Of a stretch of 64,000 nucleotides of DNA, positions 31,838-40,136 are shown piece by piece. The notes beneath the pieces are model-generated. The model worked only from the letters and a program-made list of their open reading frames with translations. It was not told the origin of the DNA and did not search any database. This stretch comes from UBA10649 sp965278965. Its GTDB lineage: Bacteria > Actinomycetota > Actinomycetes > S36-B12. Position 1 is the first letter of the stretch; every line of letters begins with the position of its first letter. Both the position numbers and the translations under genes were made by a program. The stretch lies in assembly GCA_965278965.1 (NCBI GenBank), contig OZ257127.1, forward strand, positions 3,616,854-3,680,853, in the 5' to 3' direction.

Positions 31838-33040
31838 GTGACTTACCCGACACCGGACCCCGTGACCGACCTCGACCTCGAGCCCGCGCGCATCGACATC
31901 GCCAGCGATGTGCTCGTCGACCTGCGCGAGCGGCTGGCTCGCACCCGCTGGTTCGAGCCGGTCGGCGGCTGGGAGGCCGGCACCGACATCCCGTACGTCC
32001 GGGGGCTCGCCGACGAGTGGCGAACCACGTTCGACTGGGCGGCGTGGCAGGACCGCTTCAACGCGTTCGACCAGGTCGTCACCCACGTGGAGGGCCAGCG
32101 GATCCACGCCTTCCACCAGCGGTCCCCGCGCGCGGACGCCACGCCGCTCCTGCTCGTGCACGGCTGGCCCGGCTCGGTCGTCGAGTTCATCGACTGCATC
32201 GGCCCGCTCTCCGACCCGGACGCGCACGGGGCGCCCGGAGCGCCGGCCTTCCACGTCGTGGCCCCGTCGATCCCGGGCTACGGGTTCTCCGGGCCGACCC
32301 GGACACCGGGGTGGGGCATCCGGCGCATCTCGTCGGCGTTCGATGACCTCATGGGCGCCCTGGGCTACTCGCGCTACGCCGGGGCGGGCGGCGACTGGGG
32401 CGCGACCATCATCACCGACCTCGCGCGGTCGGCGCGTTCGGAGCACCTCACGAAGCTGCACCTGACGATGCCGACCGGCCTGCCGCCGGCACCGGGGGAG
32501 ACCGAGGACCTCAACGCCTTCGAGCAGGCCTCGCTCGCGCACTGGGACGGCGCCCTCGCGACTGGCCGGGTCAACCACGTGAACGTCAACACCCATCGTC
32601 CGCATGCGATGGCGGTCGCCATGAACGACTCGCCTGCGGGGCTGCTCGCGTGGATGGTCGACATGTGCCGCTCGTTCACCGTCTACGAGGGTGATGTGGA
32701 GACGGCGCTCACCCGCGATCAGCTCCTGGCCAACGCGACGATCTACTGGGCGACGGGCACGATCGCGTCGGCGATGCGCCTGTATGGCCTGTGGGCCGCG
32801 CAGAAGGCCGTCGAGCCGTCGCCGCCGTTCGTCACGCTGCCCGTCTCGGTGTCGATCTTTCCGAACGACATCCGGCGGTTCCCTCGTGCGTGGGCGGAGC
32901 GCAGCCTGAACGTCGTGGACTGGGAGGTGCTGGCGGCCGGCGGCCACTTCGGCTCCTGGGAGCAGCCGGAGCTCTTCGTCGACGCGGTCCGCCGCTCGCT
33001 GGGTCCTGGTCCGAGCGGTGGGGACGCGCTGGCAGGCTGA
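31838..33040 (+). CDS. Epoxide hydrolase (microsomal type, alpha/beta fold)
   Basis: A 400-residue enzyme with the epoxide hydrolase N-terminal domain (residues 10-115, DLRERLARTRWFEPVG) and an alpha/beta hydrolase core. The oxyanion motif is LLLVHGWPGSVVEF, the nucleophile is Asp in AGGDWGATIITDLA, and the acid/base His is in AAGGHFGSWEQPELF. The tyrosines of the lid (IYWATGTIASAMRLYG) donate to the epoxide oxygen. It opens epoxides to diols. Start GTG at 31838, 5 bp behind the TMADH-like gene, so the two may process one compound. Confidence 0.93.
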   Translation: MTYPTPDPVTDLDLEPARIDIASDVLVDLRERLARTRWFEPVGGWEAGTDIPYVRGLADEWRTTFDWAAWQDRFNAFDQVVTHVEGQRIHAFHQRSPRADATPLLLVHGWPGSVVEFIDCIGPLSDPDAHGAPGAPAFHVVAPSIPGYGFSGPTRTPGWGIRRISSAFDDLMGALGYSRYAGAGGDWGATIITDLARSARSEHLTKLHLTMPTGLPPAPGETEDLNAFEQASLAHWDGALATGRVNHVNVNTHRPHAMAVAMNDSPAGLLAWMVDMCRSFTVYEGDVETALTRDQLLANATIYWATGTIASAMRLYGLWAAQKAVEPSPPFVTLPVSVSIFPNDIRRFPRAWAERSLNVVDWEVLAAGGHFGSWEQPELFVDAVRRSLGPGPSGGDALAG

Positions 33041-33044
33041 CGCC

Positions 33045-33854
33045 GTGCTCGTGCCGATCGACGACGCCGCCGACGAGCGGCTGGCCGACTACGTGGCGAT
33101 GACCGACGTCGCGCTGCGCTCGCGTACCGAGCCCGAGCGCGGGCTCTTCGTGGCCGAGAGTGCCGAGGTCCTGCGGCGCGCCGTCGATGCCGGCTGCGCC
33201 CCTCGATCGTTCCTGCTCGATGCGGTTCGCGTCGATGAGCTGGGCGACGTGCTTGCGCGGTTCCCGCAGGTGCCCGTCTACGTGGCCTCGCAGGAGGTGC
33301 TGCGGTCGGTCACCGGCTTCCGGGTGCACCGCGGCATCCTCGCGTCGATGCAGCGACCGGTGTCGCCGACTGTGGATGCCCTTCTCGACGCGCTGCCCGC
33401 CGGCCGGGCGCGGGTCGTCGTGCTGGAGGACCTCGTCGACCACACGAACGTGGGTGCCGCGTTCCGCTCGGTCGCGGCCCTCGGGGCCGATGCGGTCGTG
33501 GTCGCGCCGCGCTGCGCCGACCCGCTGTACCGGCGCAGCGTCCGCGTCTCGATGGGCACGGTGTTCGCGGTGCCGTGGGCCCGTTCGGTCGACTGGCCAG
33601 GAGATCTGGCGCTGCTTCGCGATCGCGGGTTCGTCGTCGCCGCGCTAGCGCTCTCGGACGGTTCGGTGCCGCTGGACGTGTTCGCCGCGAGCGCGCCGGA
33701 CCGGGTCGCCCTGCTCCTGGGGGCGGAGGGGGACGGGCTGTCGTCGCGGGCGGTGGCGGCCAGCGACGTCGTCGTCCGGATCCCGATGGCCGGCGGCGTC
33801 GACTCCCTCAACGTCGCGGCCGCCTGCGCCGTCGCCCTCTGGTCGCTGCGCTGA
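33045..33854 (+). CDS. SpoU/TrmH-family RNA methyltransferase
   Basis: A 269-residue 2'-O-ribose methyltransferase. The N-terminal part (residues 1-100) is the substrate-binding L30e-like domain (GLFVAESAEVLRRA). The SPOUT knot core follows: VVVLEDLVDHTNVGAAFRSV (motif 1 with Asn-Arg), VALLLGAEGDGLSSRAV (motif 2) and RIPMAGGVDSLNVAAACAVALW (motif 3). The RNA target, tRNA or 23S rRNA, is not decided by these motifs. The GTG at 33045 is preferred; a GTG at 33018 would overlap the epoxide hydrolase. A 19-bp inverted repeat begins inside its stop codon. Confidence 0.9.
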   Translation: MLVPIDDAADERLADYVAMTDVALRSRTEPERGLFVAESAEVLRRAVDAGCAPRSFLLDAVRVDELGDVLARFPQVPVYVASQEVLRSVTGFRVHRGILASMQRPVSPTVDALLDALPAGRARVVVLEDLVDHTNVGAAFRSVAALGADAVVVAPRCADPLYRRSVRVSMGTVFAVPWARSVDWPGDLALLRDRGFVVAALALSDGSVPLDVFAASAPDRVALLLGAEGDGLSSRAVAASDVVVRIPMAGGVDSLNVAAACAVALWSLR

Positions 33855-33910
33855 GACCTGCAGCTTGCGGGGTCAGGCGGGGGCGTTCCGGCCCGCAAGC
33901 TGCAGGTCTC
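33853..33910. terminator. Two-way terminator, 19-bp perfect stem
   Basis: Arms 33853-33871 and 33892-33910 are perfectly complementary with a 20-nt loop. They include the SpoU stop codon on one side and the last codons of the convergent GT87-like gene on the other, so the hairpin sits between two convergent genes. Confidence 0.75.
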
Positions 33911-35084
33911 GGCGGGGACGGACGGCGTACAAGGCCCAGAACGTCGCGACGAGGAGCACGCAGATCCGACCGGCCTGCAGCCAGGTCGAGAGCGGGTCGC
34001 TCTCGATCAGCTGGGACATCCGCCACGGGTACACGACCTGCGTCACGAGGCTGACGACGACGACGAGCAGCGCCGGGCCGAGCATCCGCGAGCCGCGGGC
34101 GAGCAGCGCCGCCGCGGCCAGTCCGACGAGCCAGGTGTTGAACTGAGGCGAGTAGACGCGGCTCGTCGCGACGGCGACGAGCATCAGCGCGAGCCCGAGG
34201 TCGCCGGGCGGCACGTCCTCGAGCCGGCCGCGAAGGCGAAGCCACGCCACGACGGCGATCACGAGCAGCCCGATGCCGGTCACGATGAGGCCGACCGTCT
34301 CCGTCCCGGGCAGCAGCACCTGGACCGACCCGTACTGCAGCGCCGTCGGCAGGTGCTCACCGGCGAGGAACCGGCCAAGGACGTACGGCAGAGCCCCGAC
34401 CGACTCCAGCTGCAGCCCGCGCGCCTCCTGGTTGTGCAGGAACGACAGGCTGCCCGTCGTCGTGAGCGCGGCGACGGACAGGCCGACGACGACCACGACC
34501 ACGGCGGACGCGACAGCACGGCTCAACGCCTTGCGGGGCACCGTCAGCAGCATGAGCACGGGCCACACCTTCACGAGCAGACCGACCGCCGCGGCCGCCC
34601 CGGACAGGACCGGCCGGGCTGGCCGGACCGCGAGCAGGACGGCGAGCACTGCGAACAGGGTCGGTGCGACGTCGAAGCGGGCCAGCAGGATCGAGCCGAC
34701 GACGACACCGGCGGCGGACCACAGCCACAGGCCCCGCCAGGAGGCGTCGGGGCGGCGGGCGTGCGACACGATCAATGCCGCCATGAGCGCCGCGTCCAGC
34801 ACAAGCATGACCCCGGTGAACCCCCAGCGGAACGTCGGTGCGATCGCGTCACTTGCGACGAACAGGGCAGCGGCCCCCGGCGGGTACTGCCACATCGGAT
34901 CAGCGGAGGGGAAATGTCCGAGGTGGAGCCACGGCAGCCACGACTGGTAGACGCGCAGGTCGTTGAGGTTCCAGGGGGTCAGGTCGACGGACACGACCGC
35001 GAAGGTCCGTGTCACCAGCCATGCAGCGACGACCAGGGCGTACGCACCCAGGTCCCGCCGACCGGGGGTGGTCGGCTCGGTCAC
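33873..35084 (-). CDS. GT87/DUF2029-like polytopic membrane glycosyltransferase
   Basis: A 403-residue protein with about ten membrane helices. The first loop carries LNDLRVYQSWL and DPMWQYPPGAAALF, the acidic and aromatic residues typical of lipid-sugar-dependent GT-C transferases such as the GT87 mannosyltransferases of actinobacteria. Such enzymes add mannose from polyprenyl-phosphate-mannose to cell-envelope glycolipids outside the membrane. The substrate here is inferred from family only. GTG at 35084 lies 1 bp behind the small membrane protein stop, so the two are co-transcribed. Confidence 0.85.
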   Translation of the reverse strand: MTEPTTPGRRDLGAYALVVAAWLVTRTFAVVSVDLTPWNLNDLRVYQSWLPWLHLGHFPSADPMWQYPPGAAALFVASDAIAPTFRWGFTGVMLVLDAALMAALIVSHARRPDASWRGLWLWSAAGVVVGSILLARFDVAPTLFAVLAVLLAVRPARPVLSGAAAAVGLLVKVWPVLMLLTVPRKALSRAVASAVVVVVVGLSVAALTTTGSLSFLHNQEARGLQLESVGALPYVLGRFLAGEHLPTALQYGSVQVLLPGTETVGLIVTGIGLLVIAVVAWLRLRGRLEDVPPGDLGLALMLVAVATSRVYSPQFNTWLVGLAAAALLARGSRMLGPALLVVVVSLVTQVVYPWRMSQLIESDPLSTWLQAGRICVLLVATFWALYAVRPRRDLQLAGRNAPA

Positions 35085-35085
35085 G

Positions 35086-35376
35086 TCAGCCGATCACGGC
35101 CAAGAGGACGGCGACGATCGCGAAGCCGACACCCAGCGCGCACATGAGCACGCCGATCGCCATGATCCGCAGCGGTGCGCGGTACTCGCCGAAGGCGTAG
35201 TGGCCGGCGCGCCATGCGACGGCTCCCAGGCTCGTGGCCTCCGTGCGCGAGTCACCCGACGGGTCGCGTTGTGCCCAGTAGCCCCGTTCGGCGCTGTGCC
35301 CGAGCAGGGCGAAGACGACGCCGAAGATGAACAGGACCACGGCGATGATGGTCGCGACGAGGGCGGGGTTCGACAC
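35086..35376 (-). CDS. Small two-helix membrane protein, unknown
   Basis: A 96-residue protein with two hydrophobic segments (about residues 5-26 and 73-95) and a charged middle loop EDRGYWAQRDPSGD-like segment. I recognise no family. GTG start at 35376. Its gene lies between the sorbosone-type dehydrogenase and the GT87-like gene on the same strand, with 9 and 1 bp spacing, so it is probably an accessory in that operon. Confidence 0.7.
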   Translation of the reverse strand: MSNPALVATIIAVVLFIFGVVFALLGHSAERGYWAQRDPSGDSRTEATSLGAVAWRAGHYAFGEYRAPLRIMAIGVLMCALGVGFAIVAVLLAVIG

Positions 35377-35385
35377 GAGCGGAAT

Positions 35386-36456
35386 CTACCCCGGCGTGAC
35401 GTCGAGCCGGACGATCCGGTCGTCGCCGCGACGCGCGGACCCTCGGCCGTCGGTGTTGCTGGTCGCCAGCCACAGCCCACCACCGGGGGCGGCGGCGACG
35501 GTGCGCAGCCGGCCTAACCGGTCGGTCAGGTAGGCCTTCGGCGTGCCGGCCGTGGTCCCGCGCAGCGGCACCCGCCACAGGCGCTCGCCGCGCAGGCTCG
35601 CGACGTACGCCACGTCGCCGACGATGGCGAGCCCGCTCGGGGACGCGATCGAGGTCGGGGACCACTCGACGACCGGGTCGATGTAGCGGGGGTCGCCGGC
35701 CTTGCCTTCGTGGATGGGCCACCCGTAGTTGCCCCCCGGCCGGATGAGGTTGAGCTCGTCGACGTCGTTGTTGCCGAACTCACTGGCCCACAGCCGGCCC
35801 GCGCTGTCGAACGCGAGGCCCTGGACGTTGCGGTGCCCCAGGCTGTACACGGGCGACCCGGGGAAGGGGTTGCCCGGCGCGGGGCGGCCCGCGAACGTGA
35901 CGCGCAGGATCTTGCCGCCCAGGCTCTTGCGCCGCTGCGCGAGCTGGGACTGGTAGATCTCGCCGGTCGAGACGAAGAGCGTGTCGCTGGGCCCGACGAG
36001 CAGCCGGCCGCCGTTGTGGTTCGTGCCCTTGGGGATGCCGGTGAGGATCGGCCGGGATGCGCCCAGGCGCTTCCCGTTCCACGCGATGCGGAGGACGCGG
36101 TTGTCGGTCGCGGTCGTCACGTAGGCGAAGACGAACGTCGGGTTCGCACCGGGCGGCACGGCGAGCCCGAGGAGCCCGCCCTCACCCGCGGCCCGGGTCT
36201 GCGGGACGCGGCCGACCACGCGCGCCGATCCGCCGGCGGCCGGCACGCGGACGATGCGGCCGCTGTTGCGCTCGCTGACCAGTGCGGACCCGTCCGGCAG
36301 GAAGGCGATGCCCCACGGCACGGACAGGCCGGTGGCAATGGTCCGCCCGACGCGGATGTCCGCGGCCGCTGGCGTCGCCAACGCCGGTGCCGGCGCCGAC
36401 GCCAGGAGCACGCCCGCCGTCAGCACGGAGAGCAGGCCGATCACGAGTCGTCGCAC
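35386..36456 (-). CDS. Exported PQQ-dependent sugar dehydrogenase-like beta-propeller
   Basis: A 356-residue protein with a signal peptide (VRRLVIGLLSVLTAGVLLASAPAPALA, cleavage about residue 28) and a six-bladed propeller of the soluble glucose dehydrogenase/sorbosone dehydrogenase (GSDH) family. Hallmarks are LSVPWGIAFLPDG, GEGGLLGLAVPPG, GTNHNGGRLLVG, LGHRNVQGLAFD and GGNYGWPIHEG. The family binds PQQ and Ca2+ and oxidises sugars outside the cell; whether this member makes or holds PQQ is open. The GTG at 36456 is chosen; the frame continues upstream to 37563 across the divergent LigD gene, which is rejected. Confidence 0.9.
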   Translation of the reverse strand: MRRLVIGLLSVLTAGVLLASAPAPALATPAAADIRVGRTIATGLSVPWGIAFLPDGSALVSERNSGRIVRVPAAGGSARVVGRVPQTRAAGEGGLLGLAVPPGANPTFVFAYVTTATDNRVLRIAWNGKRLGASRPILTGIPKGTNHNGGRLLVGPSDTLFVSTGEIYQSQLAQRRKSLGGKILRVTFAGRPAPGNPFPGSPVYSLGHRNVQGLAFDSAGRLWASEFGNNDVDELNLIRPGGNYGWPIHEGKAGDPRYIDPVVEWSPTSIASPSGLAIVGDVAYVASLRGERLWRVPLRGTTAGTPKAYLTDRLGRLRTVAAAPGGGLWLATSNTDGRGSARRGDDRIVRLDVTPG

Positions 36457-36495
36457 AACGCCTCCAACAGGTTCCCGTCTCTCCAGTATCACCAG

Positions 36496-36501
36496 TACCG
36501 T
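36496..36501 (+). promoter_or_regulatory. Leaderless-type -10 box of the LigD polymerase gene
   Basis: TACCGT is 6 nt before the GTG at 36508, and no Shine-Dalgarno lies between. Confidence 0.5.
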
Positions 36502-36507
36502 TCGACG

Positions 36508-37593
36508 GTGCCAACAGCCCACGGGAAGCCGATCGTGCTGGAGGTGGGGGCACGCGAGGTGCGTGTCTCGAGCCCGGACCGCGTCGTCTACGAGGCCACC
36601 GACCGGACCCCACCGGTCACGAAACTCGACGTCTGCACGTACATGGCGACCGTGGGCGACGCCCTCATGCGGGCCGTCGGTGAGCGGCCCACCGCGATGG
36701 AGCGGTGGCCGGACGGGTGGCGCGAGGGCATGAGACTGGCGGTCGGCCCGACGGACAAGGAGGGCGACGGCTTCTACCAGAAGCGGCTGCCGAAGGGGGC
36801 TCCCGACTACGTCGAGACGGTGGAGATCACGTTCCCCAGCGGCCGGGTCGCCGCTGAGCTGTGCCCGACGGAGCCGGCCGCCCTCGTCTGGGCGGCTCAG
36901 ATGGGGGCGCTGACGTTCCACCCGTGGCCGGTGCGCCGACCCGATGTCGACCACCCCGACGAGCTGCGCCTGGACCTGGACCCGCAGCCAGGCACGACGT
37001 TCGCCGACGCCCGGCGCGTCGCGGGCCTCCTGCGCGAGCTGCTCGAGGAGCTCGGCCTGCGCGGGTACCCCAAGACCAGCGGCAACCGCGGCATCCACGT
37101 CTACGTCCGCGTCGAGCCGGACCACTCGTTCGAGGACCTCCGGCATGCGGCCATCGGCATCGGCCGGGAGCTGGAGCGTCGCGACGACGGCGTGACGACC
37201 GCCTGGTGGAAGGAGGAGCGGGGGGCGCGGATCTTCCTGGACTTCAACCAGAACAACCGTGACCGGACGATCGCCAGCGCGTGGAGCCTGCGGGCCCGGC
37301 CGGGGGCGCCGGTGAGCACGCCGATGACCTGGGACGACCTCGCCGAGGTCACGGACCCGCGCGACTTCAACCTCGTCACGGTGCCGGACTACCTCGCCGG
37401 CGGCGACCCGTGGGCCGGCATGGACGAACAGGCCTACTCCATCGCCCCATTGCTGGAGCTGTGGGAGACGCTGCCCGGCGGAGAGCTCAACTACCCGCCG
37501 GACTACCCGAAGATGCCGGGCGAGCCGCCCCGCGTGCAGCCGAGCAAGAAGGTCGCGTCGCACTGGGACGAGGACGGCAACCGCATCGAGTAG
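36508..37593 (+). CDS. Stand-alone LigD polymerase domain (primase-polymerase, NHEJ)
   Basis: A 361-residue archaeo-eukaryotic primase-type polymerase of the LigD-POL family. It includes GTDKEGDGFYQKRLP-like N-terminal positions, RPDVDHPDELRLDLDPQPG with the metal-binding Asp-x-Asp, GYPKTSGNRGIHVYVRVEP and the third acidic position in RIFLDFNQNNRDRT. Such proteins fill gaps and add ribonucleotides during bacterial end joining with Ku. Here the polymerase is a single-domain gene rather than fused to ligase. The ligase gene lies convergent at 38297. No Ku gene is in the window. A TACCGT box before the GTG suggests a leaderless transcript. Confidence 0.92.
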   Translation: MPTAHGKPIVLEVGAREVRVSSPDRVVYEATDRTPPVTKLDVCTYMATVGDALMRAVGERPTAMERWPDGWREGMRLAVGPTDKEGDGFYQKRLPKGAPDYVETVEITFPSGRVAAELCPTEPAALVWAAQMGALTFHPWPVRRPDVDHPDELRLDLDPQPGTTFADARRVAGLLRELLEELGLRGYPKTSGNRGIHVYVRVEPDHSFEDLRHAAIGIGRELERRDDGVTTAWWKEERGARIFLDFNQNNRDRTIASAWSLRARPGAPVSTPMTWDDLAEVTDPRDFNLVTVPDYLAGGDPWAGMDEQAYSIAPLLELWETLPGGELNYPPDYPKMPGEPPRVQPSKKVASHWDEDGNRIE

Positions 37594-37623
37594 GTCCGTC
37601 CCTCCGCCTCCCCAGTGAGGGGC

Positions 37624-38289
37624 TCACGCCCAGCTGGGACCCTCGCCACCGAGGGCGGCGACGAGCCGCTGGGCGACGAACCCGGCGTTGCGATGCAGCA
37701 CCTCGACCGGGACCCGGGGCAGGTTCTCCTCCCAGTCCAGGAACGGCGACCCCCGCATCTGCAACGCGCGAGCCGGTCGGCCGAAGAAGAACCAGTGCAG
37801 GTGGGCACCGCCGTCGCCGATCTTCATGGCGAACACCCGCCCGACCGACGGCAACGCCTCCGCGGCGGCCGTGACGGCGACAAGGATGCGTCCCATGTCC
37901 GCCGCGAGTTCGTCGGGCACGTCGGTCAGGTCGCAGTGAACGCGGCGGGGGATCAGCATGAGCTGCACCGGTGCGCCCGTGGTTTCCGCGCACGTGAGCA
38001 CCCAGTCGTCGTTGCGCCACGCCCACGCCGTCGCCCACGGCGGCATCGTCGACGCCGCGCACCAACAGGTCGACGGGTCCTCGCCCTCGCGGGGCACCTC
38101 GGCATCGGCGAGCGGCTCCAGCGGCTTGACCCGCAACGAGTCGAGCTCGTACGGGTAGACGAACCAGCCCGGCATCTCCTCGACCGCAACCGCGAGCCGG
38201 CCCTCGGCGTCGGTGGCATCGACGATGCGCGCGTAGTACTCCTCAGCGGTCTCCGGGCCGTCAGCCACGGTGTTGTCGTCGGTTGTCAT
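37624..38289 (-). CDS. HIT-like (galactose-1-phosphate uridylyltransferase-type) protein
   Basis: A 221-residue soluble protein. The C-terminal half has a histidine-triad-like motif GDGGAHLHWFFFGRP near residue 154, and an upstream cluster (WRNDDWVLTCAETTGAPVQLMLIPRRV) as in HIT nucleotide-binding enzymes. The usual HxHxHxx is reduced to HxH, so nucleotidyl transfer is uncertain. The family in actinobacteria is uncharacterised. It starts at 38289, 7 bp after the ligase stop, so it belongs to the ligase operon and may join the same DNA or nucleotide task. Confidence 0.6.
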   Translation of the reverse strand: MTTDDNTVADGPETAEEYYARIVDATDAEGRLAVAVEEMPGWFVYPYELDSLRVKPLEPLADAEVPREGEDPSTCWCAASTMPPWATAWAWRNDDWVLTCAETTGAPVQLMLIPRRVHCDLTDVPDELAADMGRILVAVTAAAEALPSVGRVFAMKIGDGGAHLHWFFFGRPARALQMRGSPFLDWEENLPRVPVEVLHRNAGFVAQRLVAALGGEGPSWA

Positions 38290-38296
38290 CGGAGCC

Positions 38297-39397
38297 TCAC
38301 GTCGCAGGAGCCAGCAGGTCGGCGATGTCCGCAGCCGGTGGTACCTCGAGCTGGTCGTAGCCGCACGAGCCCGGGTCGCGGTCCGGGCGCCAGCGCAGGA
38401 AGCCAGCCAGGTGCCGGAACCGCGGCCCCTGCATCTGCTCGTACGAGACCTCCAGCACGCGCTCGGGTTGCAGCGCGACCCAGGGCTGCTCCTTCTTCCA
38501 CCGACTGGCCTCGCCGGGTACGGCGACGCCGGCTGCGGCAGCGACGCCGCGCCACGGGTGCGGCTCATCCGGCGGGACCGTCAGTGACGCGAGCTCCTCG
38601 ACGAGCTCTGCGCGCCGCGCTGCCGTGAACGCGGACGCTGCACCGACGAAGTGCAGGCGGCCCTGGTCGTCGTACAGCCCGAGCAGCAGGCTGCCGAGCA
38701 CCGGCTGGCCCTCGGCGCCCGGCCGTATGTGGGGACGCCAGCCGGCGACGACGACGTCGGCGGTCCGCTGGTGCTTGACCTTGCCCTGGGCTCGCACGCC
38801 GGGCCGGTACGTGTCGCCGACGGGCTTGACGATCAATCCGTCGACGCCGGCGGCCTCGAAGCCCGTGAACCACGCGGCGGCGACGGATGCGTCTCGGGTG
38901 CTGGGGGTGAGGAGCAGCGGAGTGTCCCACTCGCTGCTGATCTGGCTGAGAACCTCCCGGCGGCGTTCGTACGGCTCGTCGAGGAACGTCACGCCATCGT
39001 GCTCCAGCAGGTCGAACACCAGCAGGCTGGCTGGCACCGTCGCGGCGAGCTTGGCGATGTTCGTGCCGCCGGCCTCCGAACGCGGGCGCAGCCGCGACTG
39101 CAGGACGCCGAAGTCCAGTCGACCGTCCCGCACGGCGACGATCTCGCCATCGAGGACCGTGCCTGCGGGAACCTGCGCGAGGACGAGCTCGACGAGCTCG
39201 GGGAACGCGTACGCGAGGTCGACGAGCTCGCCGTCACGGGAGCGTCCCCGACCTTGGAGGACGACGTCGTCGTCGCCGCGGTAGGCCAGGCACCGGAAGC
39301 CGTCCCATTTCGGTTCGTAGGCGACGCCGTCCCCGGGCGGGATCGCGTGGCCGAGCGGCTTCGCGAGCATCGGCTCGATCGGCGGCACGAGGATCAT
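38297..39397 (-). CDS. ATP-dependent DNA ligase (LigC/LigD ligase domain type)
   Basis: A 366-residue ATP-dependent DNA ligase. Motif I is YEPKWDGFRCLAYRG (Lys adenylated), motif III in DVVLQGRGRSR, motif IV in TVLDGEIVAV, then GVDGLIVKPVGDTY and the GKVKHQRTADVVVAGWRP motif V, followed by the OB-fold. It has the size of a stand-alone ligase without polymerase or nuclease domain. It seals 3'-OH/5'-phosphate breaks with ATP. Overlap with the RibD-like gene (ATGA at 39394-39397) and the near HIT-like gene form a three-gene operon convergent with the LigD-polymerase gene. Confidence 0.93.
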   Translation of the reverse strand: MILVPPIEPMLAKPLGHAIPPGDGVAYEPKWDGFRCLAYRGDDDVVLQGRGRSRDGELVDLAYAFPELVELVLAQVPAGTVLDGEIVAVRDGRLDFGVLQSRLRPRSEAGGTNIAKLAATVPASLLVFDLLEHDGVTFLDEPYERRREVLSQISSEWDTPLLLTPSTRDASVAAAWFTGFEAAGVDGLIVKPVGDTYRPGVRAQGKVKHQRTADVVVAGWRPHIRPGAEGQPVLGSLLLGLYDDQGRLHFVGAASAFTAARRAELVEELASLTVPPDEPHPWRGVAAAAGVAVPGEASRWKKEQPWVALQPERVLEVSYEQMQGPRFRHLAGFLRWRPDRDPGSCGYDQLEVPPAADIADLLAPAT

Positions 39398-40104
39398 GTC
39401 CGGCCGATCCGCAGCCGCAGGAATAATGCGCCGTCCTCTTCGAGGATCTGCGTGGGCGTCAACCGCACCATGGGGTCCAGACCCGCGGGGATGTCGACGA
39501 GGTGCTCGCCCGGTGCGCCTCCGCGCAGCACCGGCACGATCGTCTGGAGGAGCTCGTTCATCAGGCCGGCGCGCAGCAGCGAGCCGAACAGGTGGGGTCC
39601 GCCCTCGCAGTGGATGCGGGGCAGACCGCGATCGACGAGCAGGTCGACCATGCGGGCGAGGTCCACGTGGCCCGAGCCGCACGGCACGAGGTCGACGCGC
39701 TCGCGAAGCGCGTCGTCGGCGGTCTCCACGGACTCCTCCGTCGTGAACACGATCGGGGTCACGTGGCCTTCGCCCGCGTCCGCGAACACGCGCAGCGTCG
39801 CTGGCAGGTCCGCGGTGGCGGACACGATCGCCAGGGGGATCCGCGACGGCCGGTAGTCCTCGGCCCGGACGGTGCCGGCACCGACGAGGATGACGTCGCC
39901 TGAGCGCCGCGCGAGCCGGAACACGCGCTGGTCGGCCTCGGGGGAGATGGACCCGGACAGCCCGTCGTCGCCGCGGATCGCGCCGTCGAGCGTCGTCACG
40001 AAGTTCGCCCGCAGCCACGGACGGTCGGCGGGGAACGTGTACGCCGCGACCAGGTCGTCGTCGGTCAGCGGATCGACCTCGGGCCCGGGCAGAAGTCGGC
40101 GCAT
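39394..40104 (-). CDS. RibD C-terminal (pyrimidine reductase-like) protein
   Basis: A 236-residue protein of the RibD_C/dihydrofolate reductase-like fold. Strand ANFVTTLDGAIRGDDG, VGAGTVRAEDYRPSRIP and the glycine-rich LPRIHCEGGPHLFGSLL are the NADPH- and substrate-binding elements of 5-amino-6-(5-phosphoribosylamino)uracil reductase. It is not a full RibD, since the deaminase half is absent. Stand-alone members in actinobacteria reduce pterin- or flavin-related compounds; the role next to a DNA ligase is unclear. The minus-strand GACGAT lies 6 nt before the ATG. Confidence 0.88.
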   Translation of the reverse strand: MRRLLPGPEVDPLTDDDLVAAYTFPADRPWLRANFVTTLDGAIRGDDGLSGSISPEADQRVFRLARRSGDVILVGAGTVRAEDYRPSRIPLAIVSATADLPATLRVFADAGEGHVTPIVFTTEESVETADDALRERVDLVPCGSGHVDLARMVDLLVDRGLPRIHCEGGPHLFGSLLRAGLMNELLQTIVPVLRGGAPGEHLVDIPAGLDPMVRLTPTQILEEDGALFLRLRIGRT

Positions 40105-40110
40105 CGCCCG

Positions 40111-40129
40111 ATCGTCGCATGAATAGGGT
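40111..40129. promoter_or_regulatory. Two overlapping divergent leaderless promoters
   Basis: Between the start codons at 40104 (minus) and 40137 (plus) lie only 32 bp. ATCGTC (40111-40116, GACGAT on the minus strand) is 6 nt before the minus ATG, and TAGGGT (40124-40129) is 7 nt before the plus GTG. The -35 position of each promoter falls into the other gene's first codons, so polymerase on one should exclude it from the other. Confidence 0.5.
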
Positions 40130-40136
40130 CGAGCAC

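Noticed and set aside
36457..37563. In-frame extension of the sugar dehydrogenase gene across the LigD polymerase gene
   Set aside because: A signal peptide begins at the GTG at 36456, and the extension lies opposite a conserved gene.
36508..40104. Complete NHEJ locus with Ku
   Set aside because: No Ku-like frame is in the window, so the system cannot be called complete from here.
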